The notes below the pieces were generated by a model. That model did no database searches. It saw nothing but the letters and a program-made list of their open reading frames with translations, and was not told where the DNA came from. A stretch of DNA of 64,000 nt, from positions 1 to 64,000 of the forward strand of contig NZ_CZRP01000008.1 in the NCBI RefSeq assembly GCF_001458115.1, given 5' to 3'. Positions 16,923 through 25,500 of this stretch are shown in pieces; within the stretch, counting starts at the first letter, position 1, and every line of letters begins with the position of its first letter. The position numbers and the translations under genes were made by a program. The stretch is from Gracilibacillus massiliensis (GTDB lineage: Bacteria > Bacillota > Bacilli > Bacillales > Amphibacillaceae).

Positions 16923-17669
16923 CTAACGAATAGCATCGAGGTAATTCTCTAAACTCTCTTCGGCACAAACGGCTATCAGTTCTACAAATGGTTTGATATC
17001 CTTTTCTACACTTGCTTGTTCAAGCGCTCGATAATAATTCAGTCGATTTTCTGAATTGGCTTTAACAACAGCTGGTGGATACCCTGCTTGCATTAAAATA
17101 AGATTCATTAATAGTCGTGCAGTTCTCCCGTTGCCGTCTGAAAAAGGATGAATAAATACAAATTTAAAGTGAAAGACTGCAGCTAGTTCTACTGGATGAA
17201 GCCGATCTTTCTCATTGTTATACCATTCAAATAGTTCTCTCATATCATGTTCTACTTGCAAAAAATGTGTAGGTGTATGCTCACTACCTGAAATTCTAAC
17301 ATTAATGGAACGATACTTACCTGCATTTTTATCATCAATATTCTTTAATACCAACGCATGAATATTTTTAAGTAGCTTTTCATTTAATGGATGTTGGAGG
17401 TTACTTTCTACATAATCTATTGCTTCTGCATGATTAATCGCTTCAAAGTGTTCTCGTAATTGTTTACCACCAATCGTTAGTCCTTCCTCTAACACTAATT
17501 TAGTTTCCATTAATGATAAAGTATTACCTTCTATTGCATTGGAATGATAGGTCCACTCCACTTTGTAAACTTCTTTGAGGTTTTGAACAGCTTCTGAAGG
17601 TAATGGCCTGTATGAATCTAACGTTCTTTTTAAAGCATTAATTTTATTAAAGGCTCCCACCTGGACCAC
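16923..17669 (-). CDS. Fic family protein (class II, self-inhibited)
   Basis: A 248-residue Fic-domain protein. The catalytic motif HPFSDGNGRTARLLMN is complete. An inhibitory motif SNAIEGN (S/T-xxx-E-G/N) lies in the N-terminal part (about residues 38-44), which defines class II Fic proteins with a built-in inhibitory helix. Fic enzymes transfer AMP to target-protein hydroxyls; the target is unknown. No antitoxin gene lies beside it. Start choice is uncertain: GTG codons at 17669 and 17660 are both possible and no ATG is available nearby. A short unidentified gap separates it from the tubby-like pseudogene. Confidence 0.88.
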   Translation of the reverse strand: MVQVGAFNKINALKRTLDSYRPLPSEAVQNLKEVYKVEWTYHSNAIEGNTLSLMETKLVLEEGLTIGGKQLREHFEAINHAEAIDYVESNLQHPLNEKLLKNIHALVLKNIDDKNAGKYRSINVRISGSEHTPTHFLQVEHDMRELFEWYNNEKDRLHPVELAAVFHFKFVFIHPFSDGNGRTARLLMNLILMQAGYPPAVVKANSENRLNYYRALEQASVEKDIKPFVELIAVCAEESLENYLDAIR

Positions 17670-17770
17670 CCACTTTAATAGTTAGTACTTATATTATACC
17701 AAATAACGATTATCACTGTAATTAATAACATGCTAACACATTGGTTGGTAAACGATTAGTTTCCATATCA

Positions 17771-18275
17771 TTAACTTCCTCCACTATTAGCTGCACCACT
17801 AGAATTTTTGCGTTTTTCAATAGCATTTACACCCATGACAACTGCAATTAATTCTTCCATTGTCATCGCATTTGTCTGATTAACAATTTGATACGCAGGA
17901 GAAGAAAAAAAGTTACTTATTCTATAAAAATCCGCTACCTCTGTCTCCTGATCATCCAGTATCGTGAATTCACGGGAAAAGACCGGTGATTGGATCTGAA
18001 AGCTTTGCTGACGGGAAGTACGTAATAATAAGATTTTGAAAACGAGAACCACTTTGCCTTTACTATCCCAAATTCCTGATTATTGTCAAAGATCTGCCAT
18101 TGGTTCGAAATAAATTTAAACTTCCCCATTATACTTCTTGCTCATTATAAATAGCAACACTAGATGAAAAAGCAGACTTCAAATCAAGATGACCTATTAC
18201 CTGTTGATCCGCATTCATTATTTCCGTCTTCCCAGCCGAGAAAAAGTTATAAGCTATAAAAACTTCATTTTCCAT
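17771..18275 (-). pseudogene. Tubby C-terminal-like (LURP-one-like) protein gene, frameshifted
   Basis: Three frames must be joined. From ATG 18275 (good AGGGAGTG site) the frame reads MENEVFIAYNFFSAGKTEIM ... SAFSSSVAIYNEQEV and stops near 18130. The next frame continues GKFKFISNQWQIFDNNQEFG to about 18010. The third carries QIQSPVFSREFTILDDQETE through ELIAVVMGVNAIEKRKNSSG to the stop at 17771. The joined order resembles small Bacillaceae proteins with a tubby/LURP-one-like fold, whose role is poorly defined. Two frameshifts make an intact product unlikely. Confidence 0.7.
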
Positions 18276-18377
18276 TGAGCTTCACTCCCTCTGCTTTAAG
18301 TGTGATATGTTGACAACTCAATTATGTAAATCTAAATAAAAGGGATTAGTCTCCCCCCTTTACCCTGACAAAATGTT

Positions 18378-18536
18378 TTAGATAATAAATTCATTTTTTG
18401 AAATATCTGTTATTTTATTATAAAACCACTTATCGTATCCGCCAATCACAATGATAAATATAATAACCATAAAAATTGGAACCATATCAAACATAGAGTT
18501 ACCGAGAGAATCCCCCATATGAAATGAATAAGACAT
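18378..18536 (-). pseudogene. DUF2500-like protein, N-terminal fragment
   Basis: A reading frame of 52 codons from ATG 18536: a short polar start, then one membrane segment (FDMVPIFMVIIFIIVIGGYD), then a divergent tail. The first half resembles the start of single-span DUF2500 proteins, which continue for about 70 more residues that are missing here. It may be a remnant, or a small membrane protein in its own right. It is adjacent to the broken tubby-like gene. Confidence 0.4.
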
Positions 18537-18566
18537 AAAAGGCCCCTGTCTATTGTTTGCTAACAC

Positions 18567-19107
18567 TTACAAACACAACCATTATTTGGTTTCGTGTTTT
18601 GAAGAAAAGTTTTTTGATTGGCTAGAAATATGACTTTGATGTGTAGTATTCAAAAAGTATATGACCAAAGTTTAACGCCAAATATATAACTATCTAATTT
18701 ACTCTTCATAATTATTAAATGAGCGTACATCATTGGTTTGTAATAATTCAATTATTATCCATCGGTGTAATTGCCTTTCTTGACCAATTAACAAGCTCTT
18801 CTCTTAGTACAAACCATATATCATTCCTATATTACCTTTGAAGTAGTAATCATGATAACTTCAATATTAGTTTTAAAGTACTTACTAGCCGTGGTTAGTG
18901 TGTTGATAGGCCAAAAACCATCCAATGGACGGAAATAGAGCACCAAGCACAGACGTGGTCTAAATGTTGGTACTTCCATTTCTCTATTTTCCCTCAGGTA
19001 CTTAATAATCCTAGCCCCCTTTCAGTGAAGGCTAGGTTCTTTCCAATCAATATTTCACTAAAACCTTAGAAAGTTTATGCTAGTGTCTCTATTTGATACT
19101 AATCTGC
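18567..19107. other. Intergenic, no intact gene; possible eroded coding sequence
   Basis: No intact gene is visible. Short coding-like runs occur on the minus strand (for example LLIGQERQLHRWIIIELLQT near 18740-18800) but cannot be assigned. A short hairpin CCTAGCC / GGCTAGG lies at about 19009-19034, downstream of the sensor kinase, without a clear T-run on that strand. Confidence 0.4.
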
Positions 19108-22100
19108 TTACATACCACTAGATTTTGGTACATGAAATGCAATTGTTGTTCCCTCATGTAGCTTACTGGTAATGTGTAAGCCATCGCCATAGAATTGGCG
19201 CAATCTTTTGTCTGTATTCAAAAGCCCAATTCCATATTTGCTTGAATGGTTTTGCTTAAGGATTCCTTCTCTCACTTCACTTGGCATTCCTATGCCATTA
19301 TCCCTTATCTGAACTTCGTAAGTGTCCTTGTGATCAATAACTTCAATGGTAACATCTCCTCCTTCAGATTTGTTTAATATACCATGTGTGACCGAATTTT
19401 CAACTAGAGTCTGAATGGAAAGTGGTGGTACATGAATAGATTTTGGTAAATCTGGTATTTCCCAATTAATATTAATTCTATCATCAAATCTAACTTTCTC
19501 AATGGAAAGATAAGCATCTACTAAATTTAATTCTTGTTCTAACGGAACTACATGGTCTACATTTTGGAAATCAAAACTTGTCTGCAAATAATAGATGAAT
19601 TTTTCTAGTAAATTCTCCATTTTTTCTTGATCCTTTTCCATTAAGATAAGAATGGAATTGATAGTATTGAAAAGAAAATGCGGCTTAATTTGTGCACGTA
19701 GCCACGCTGTCTCCATACGCATTTTATCCGTAACAGCCACATTCAATTCCGTAAGTATTCGAACTCTAGCTCTTAACTCTAATGGTTCAATCGGCTTCAC
19801 GACATAGTCATTCGCGCCAGAAAGAAATCCTGTTTCTAAATCCTCTGGACGTCCTCTGGCAGTAAGTAGTAAAATCGGTAATTCCGCTAAACTAGTGTGT
19901 TCCCTAATTCTCCGAGTTAATTCATAGCCAGACATATTCGGCATCATCACATCACTTATGACCAGATCAAATTTGTATTGATTAATCTTTTCTAATGCCT
20001 CTTCACCACTGCTTGCAAATGAAATGTCGAAGCTTTTAGGATCTAATATTTTCGAAACGACAGATAGATTTATTCGTTCATCATCTACTAGAAGAAGTCG
20101 GGATTTTTCACTTGGATGATTAAAATCATTCGCAGATTCTTCTAAGAATATATTAGTCACATCGCTAACGATCGGCTGAATAGCTTCTTGGTCTTCTGAA
20201 TCCGTTGCAAGAGGAAGTGTAAAGTGAATGGTTGTGCCCTCCCCTAACTTTGAATCAACCAAAATTTCCCCTCCATGGATGTCAACGAGCTCCTTTGTGA
20301 CCGCTAAACCGAGTCCAACCCCCGCATCAGCCTGTTCCATTGCATTTAACCTTTGTTCATAAGGAATAAAAATTTTCTTTATGTAATCTTCTTCTATACC
20401 CGCACCTGTATCCATAACTTCTATTCGCATTTTATGATGAACCTCTTTTGCTTGAACGGTAATCGTACCCTTATCTGTGAATTTTATCGAATTGTGTATT
20501 AAATTTAACAAAATTTGGATTAGTCTATTTTCATCTACATAAATAGGAGGAAGTGACGGCTTCACATTATTCACAAATTTCAAATCCTTGCCGTCCAACA
20601 TATACTGCAGCATATCTAGTACAACGATTACGGTAGATCGAACGTTCACTGCTTTTCGATCTAATCTAATTCTTTTTTCCTTTATGAGGGATAAATCAAT
20701 TAAATCGTTAATTAAAAGAGACATCCGCTTTCCTACTTGCACGAGCAAATTTAAATCCTGACGATCTTTGTCTTCGATATGGTTATCTTTATTGTCTAAA
20801 ACATATTGAGCGATATTGGTCATGCTATGGAGAGGGTTTCTAAGCTCGTGTGAAGTATTTGCTAAGAAATCATCCTTACTCTTATTCGCACGGTATAGTT
20901 GATCCGATATTTCCTTTATCTCATCCACATGTCGCATAAACTGCCTTAACCAAAAGGTAGCAAAGAGAAAAAGAGTAAATAGCAAATCAAACGGGTAAAA
21001 TTCAATTCCTAATGAAAATCTATGTTTAACATTCGCCCAAACGATATTATTCGTCAATGCAAGTGCACTTAAAAGGAGTAAATAGCTATCTTGTTCGTTA
21101 GCTTTCAAAGCCCTTAAAAACTGAACAAATACCGTAATCCCTGCACTTATTAATACAACACCTAAAATTACTCGGGTTTCCAGCAACACCATTATTGGAA
21201 CAAAAATGACGAAGAGCCCATAAAGCAAATAAAAATAAATAAAATAACGATTTACCTTGACCGTAGCATATTTAGGTAGAAAATTCTCCGTGAATTTGAC
21301 TAATAAAACCGAAATCATAATATAGACGAGATAAACAATTTTTAAAATTACACGATAATCAAATGGAAGTTTTAGTAATGCGACAGCATCCATGTCCAAT
21401 AAAATCATGGTACACGCACTTGCTAACAATAGTGAAAAGTAAAATAAGGCTTTTGATCTTTTGGCAATGAAAAAGAGCACAACAGAACATACCATAAACG
21501 TTAATATAACGATCAACACCATTACTTTATTAAGTGATGCACGATTTACTTGATCGGTTATAGCGTCGTATTCCCCTAGAAGCATTGTGGTTTTATTGGA
21601 GAAATTGATGGGTATACCGTTATGACTAACCTGAATGAGAATATCTACTTTTTGTGTGTCTGTATGGAACGTGGCAATATAAGGATAAGTGCTTGCCTTA
21701 TATTGCCTGATATCTGTTGTAGCGTTACCTTCTTCTTCTATTACATCTCCATTCACTATCACTCGACTTGCAGAAGGAATTCTCGGTATGTACACAGAGA
21801 ATGATTTAGCTAGGACTTCTTGATTTAATGTCAATTCTAAATGGTAAGTACCATAGGAGTAGTTTTTTTTATCGACATAATCAAACCAATCATTTGGAAA
21901 GCTGCGTGCTTTTTTTTCAGCGGAAAATATGTTTGCTTCTATATCTTGTTGCTCTAGTAGTCTATTTGGGTAGAAATCCCACTCTCCAGACAAGGATACT
22001 AGTTTCTCTTCTTTCATCTCCCAATTTGTTAAATCAATGTTCCCATTTTGAAAATGATCTTGCATATTCATTGAATGGAAGGACAGTGATATCAACCGAA

Positions 22101-22170
22101 TACTTGTAAGTACTATAATAAATGCCATAAAAATAATAATGTTTTTTTTAATCATATCGACATTAATCAT
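19108..22170 (-). CDS. 7TM-DISM hybrid sensor with two kinase modules and a receiver
   Basis: A 1020-residue protein. In order: a membrane anchor (about 8-30); an extracytoplasmic 7TMR-DISM sensory domain (about 45-205); seven membrane spans (about 212-405); HisKA with SHELRNPLHS (His about 441); HATPase (NLIHNSIKF, DTGAGI, GVGLGLAV, about 535-655); a receiver domain (LLLVDDE, DVMMPN with Asp about 737, TARG, VKPIEP); then a second, LytS-type kinase (QIKPHFLFNTINSIL, His about 831) with its own HATPase (NSVTHGILN, DNGIGM, GIGLLNTDKRLRQFYG). It probably senses carbohydrate or cell-envelope cues. It is likely partnered with the REC-BTAD regulator at 29312. The start is ambiguous between ATG 22170 and ATG 22155. 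Confidence 0.9.
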   Translation of the reverse strand: MINVDMIKKNIIIFMAFIIVLTSIRLISLSFHSMNMQDHFQNGNIDLTNWEMKEEKLVSLSGEWDFYPNRLLEQQDIEANIFSAEKKARSFPNDWFDYVDKKNYSYGTYHLELTLNQEVLAKSFSVYIPRIPSASRVIVNGDVIEEEGNATTDIRQYKASTYPYIATFHTDTQKVDILIQVSHNGIPINFSNKTTMLLGEYDAITDQVNRASLNKVMVLIVILTFMVCSVVLFFIAKRSKALFYFSLLLASACTMILLDMDAVALLKLPFDYRVILKIVYLVYIMISVLLVKFTENFLPKYATVKVNRYFIYFYLLYGLFVIFVPIMVLLETRVILGVVLISAGITVFVQFLRALKANEQDSYLLLLSALALTNNIVWANVKHRFSLGIEFYPFDLLFTLFLFATFWLRQFMRHVDEIKEISDQLYRANKSKDDFLANTSHELRNPLHSMTNIAQYVLDNKDNHIEDKDRQDLNLLVQVGKRMSLLINDLIDLSLIKEKRIRLDRKAVNVRSTVIVVLDMLQYMLDGKDLKFVNNVKPSLPPIYVDENRLIQILLNLIHNSIKFTDKGTITVQAKEVHHKMRIEVMDTGAGIEEDYIKKIFIPYEQRLNAMEQADAGVGLGLAVTKELVDIHGGEILVDSKLGEGTTIHFTLPLATDSEDQEAIQPIVSDVTNIFLEESANDFNHPSEKSRLLLVDDERINLSVVSKILDPKSFDISFASSGEEALEKINQYKFDLVISDVMMPNMSGYELTRRIREHTSLAELPILLLTARGRPEDLETGFLSGANDYVVKPIEPLELRARVRILTELNVAVTDKMRMETAWLRAQIKPHFLFNTINSILILMEKDQEKMENLLEKFIYYLQTSFDFQNVDHVVPLEQELNLVDAYLSIEKVRFDDRININWEIPDLPKSIHVPPLSIQTLVENSVTHGILNKSEGGDVTIEVIDHKDTYEVQIRDNGIGMPSEVREGILKQNHSSKYGIGLLNTDKRLRQFYGDGLHITSKLHEGTTIAFHVPKSSGM

Positions 22171-22259
22171 CCTTTATTTTAGAAAACTTGTCTCTTTCTA
22201 TTATGATCGAAAATGGTTAGTTGTCTAGTAATTGTACCTCGTTTAGTAATTTATTAACT

Positions 22260-22470
22260 CTAGTACGCATCAAACTCATATAAGCTCAAAGTTTCGCCTT
22301 TTTCAATGTTTCTATTAATAGGACCAGATAATGAACATAATATTCGGTTACCTTCTGATTCATCTGAGCACATATCAAATTTGCAGAAGAAATAACTTCA
22401 CCTACATCGACTCTTTCCAATTTAAAGTTATCTTTCCCCCGAATTGATAGCGGCTACCTTTCGGGATGTC
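22260..22470 (-). pseudogene. Unidentified degraded coding remnant
   Basis: Coding-like minus-strand stretches in shifting frames: IPKGSRYQFGGKITLNWKES, then VDVGEVISSANL, then FDMCSDESEGNRILCSLSGP and INRNIEKGETLSLYEFDAY ending in TAG at 22260. The order suggests the C-terminal part of one gene broken by frameshifts. The family is not recognised. It lies between the surface-protein gene and the sensor kinase. Confidence 0.4.
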
Positions 22471-22544
22471 TATTATTTCATTATGTGTAGTTGATTAGTC
22501 ATTTATTTATTGGTGAATCATTAACTTGAATAATGATACAAATG

Positions 22545-22579
22545 AAAAAAGCTGTCAGCAAAGTGCCAACAGCTTTTTA
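22545..22579 (-). terminator. Terminator of the surface-protein gene
   Basis: On the minus strand, AAAAAGCTGTTGGCA / TGCTGACAGCTTTTTT forms a long stem with a T-run, 5-40 bp after the stop codon. Confidence 0.85.
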
Positions 22580-22583
22580 TTCA

Positions 22584-25500
22584 TTATGAGTTTGCTTTAT
22601 TTCTACGCTTTTGTAAGAAAAGTAGCAAGAACCCTGCCAGTAATATTACTAGACCGATCATTAACCAATTAAATACATCTGTTGCTGTATCAGGTAATTC
22701 TTCTTCCCCTTCTAACGCTTCACGAGCATCTACCAATTCCGCTAGTGCAGCATCTACTTCAGCTTGTGTTGCATTTTCATCAGCAAGTACTGTTTCTGCA
22801 TGCTCTAATGCTTCTTGGTATGCATTCCAGCTTGTTTCTGTGTAATTGGATGCTTGTAACTCCTCAGACTTCGATTCTTCCTCGTCAAGTGGTTGTTTAT
22901 CAACGGAAAGTGCTGCACGTGCTGCTGCTAATACCGCTTCCGCTTCATCAACCTCATCTTGTGTAGCATTCGGGTCATTTAATACAGTTTGTGCTTTTTC
23001 CAGCACTTCTAAATAATTTGACCAGCTTGCCTGAGAATAATCTGATTCTTCTAGCTCTTCTGCTTGATTCTCTTCAGCATCAAGCATTGTTTTATCAACC
23101 GCTAGGGCATCACGAGCTACTTTTAGAGCTTCTAATGCTTCATCCACTTCCTCTTGTGTTGATGCTGGGTTATTTAACACTTCTTGAGCATGTGTAAGTG
23201 CCATTGTGTAATCTTCCCAGCTTGCTAGAGAATAATGAGATGGAATGAGACTTTCAGAGTCTACTACTTCTTTATCAAGTTGCTCTTTGTAAACAAGCTC
23301 TTCATATGCTTTTAATAGCCCCTCATTCGCTTGGTCTACCTGATCTTGAGTAGCCTCTTGATCAGCAATTACATCATTCGCATGGTTGAATGCCTGATCA
23401 AACTTAGCCCAAGAGTCTTCTGTATACGCATCTTCCACTAATTCTTCAGCAGTGATGACGTCATCTGTTGCCATTAACGCTGTTTTATCTACTACTGTGA
23501 AGTAATGGTCTTTGGTTACGTCTGGACGACCAGTTTGTGTAGTCGTTACTTCTACTTTGTATTCTCCTGGTGCAAGTGTTTCAGGTATATCATATGTCCA
23601 TGTACCATCTGAATTAATCGGTAAGCCCTCTTTGTCGACAATAATTTCTTCTCCATCTGGACCTGTGATCGTGATGGTTGCACTTTCTGCACCTTTATCC
23701 GCAGTACCTTCAATGATTGGTGTTAAGTCGTTCGTGATACCATTTGGTTCATCAATTTGTAGAGCATGTCCAAATGGGTCACCTGCTTCGAATTCAAAAT
23801 CTTCTACAGCTGTTCCATTTTCCTCATCACCAAAGAGATTAGAATCTGCTTCTGCTTTGTTGTAGTGTACTTTTACATTCGCATCACTTGATAATTCAGT
23901 TCCTTCTGCTAATGTTAGTTTCACTTTATTTGTTTTACTTTCTGGATCTACCTTTACTAATTCTGCAACAGTGACTTCTACTTCTTCTCCGTCAACCGTT
24001 ACAGTAAATCCTGTAATTGGTTCCACTTCTCCATTGGCAAATTCGACATTCTTGTCAAATGAAATGGTAATTTCATCATGACCATGATCGAATCTTGCGT
24101 TAATTGCTTCTGGTTCGTGCTTTTCTAAAGCATCTCTTGCTTCTTCTAGTTCTCCTAAGGCTGATTGGACTTCATCTTGAGACGCTGTTGGATTGTTTAA
24201 AACATTATTTGCATCTTCTAGTTCTTCAGCAAAAGTATCCCAACCTGCACGATGATCGTCCTGTTTTAATTCTTCTCCACTATCAACAGCTTCTTGTAAT
24301 GTCGTTTTGTCAACTACAGTGAAGTCAGCTGATTTCGTAACGGTTCTTCCTGTATCGGTGTCTTTTGCTGTTGCTTGAACGGTATATGCACCTGGTGTAA
24401 GTTCGTTAAGGTCAGTCCAATCCTCGAAAGTCCAACCTTCACCATCAATAGTAGCAACCACGCCTGTAACAACTTTATTGTCTTCACTATCAACAATAGT
24501 TAATGTAACATTGTCTGCGTCTGGGTGAATTTCACCATTAAACGATGGTGTACGATCATCCGTGTTACCTTTTGTGCCGATGATTTGAAGACCTTTTCCA
24601 AATTCATCTGTTGCTATAATTTCAAATGGTTCATCAGCAGTACCATTTTCTTCATCGCCAAATAGATTTGGCTTATCTTCATTTGGTGTATAGTCTACTT
24701 TTACTTCTCCTGCATCACTGTCTAATGGCTGATCAACAGTTAACGTCACTTTATTTCCATCAGCTACAGCGTCTGTCGCATATAATGTTTCTCCATCAAC
24801 CGTTACTTTAAAGCCTTCTCCAGGAATTTCCGTATTGGTTAATGTAATATTTTTATCAAATTCGATTGTGATTTTATTGTCCCCGTGTTCGTAAGTAGCT
24901 GGATTTGTTTCTACAGGAGGATGTTTTTCAAGCGCATCTCTTGCTTCTTCAAGTTCTTCAAGGGCTGTATCTACTTCATCTTGAGATGCTGTTGGGGTGT
25001 CCAACACATTACCAGCATGTTCACGTGCATCTTCAAAAGCTTCCCAACCAGCGCGATAATCTTTTTGTACAAATTCATCTACTTCATTAAATTCTGTTTG
25101 AAGACCTTCTTTATTAACAACAAAGAACTTTTCTGATTTAGTAACGGTTCTAGGACCACCTTCATCATTAGTTGCTGTTACTTCAACAGTGTAATTACCA
25201 CCGTAAGCCAGATCACTTGGGATTCTGTAAGTCCAATTTCCCTCTGTATCTAAATCAGCGATGACATTTTCTAATCCTGGAACGACATTACCAATGTTAT
25301 CTTTAAAAGTTAATGTCACACTGTCAGAATCTATATGCGCATTACCGATAAATACAGGTGTTCTGTCGTCTGTATATCCTATTGTATCAGTGATTTGCAG
25401 CCCTGCACCAAATTCGTCTTTGGCTACAATAGTGAACGTCTCATCAGCAGATCCGTTTGGTTCATCGCCATATAAGTTGTCTGCTTCTCCATTGTAATCT

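Noticed and set aside
22440-22475. Sequence resembling part of a c-di-GMP riboswitch (GGTAGC-like core)
   Set aside because: Only a few bases match; the paired helices are absent and the stretch fits a decayed coding sequence better.
22682-25497. Several plus-strand reading frames of 60-117 codons
   Set aside because: They are mirror frames of the repeat-rich surface-protein gene; Leu/His-rich low-complexity translations are typical of such shadows.
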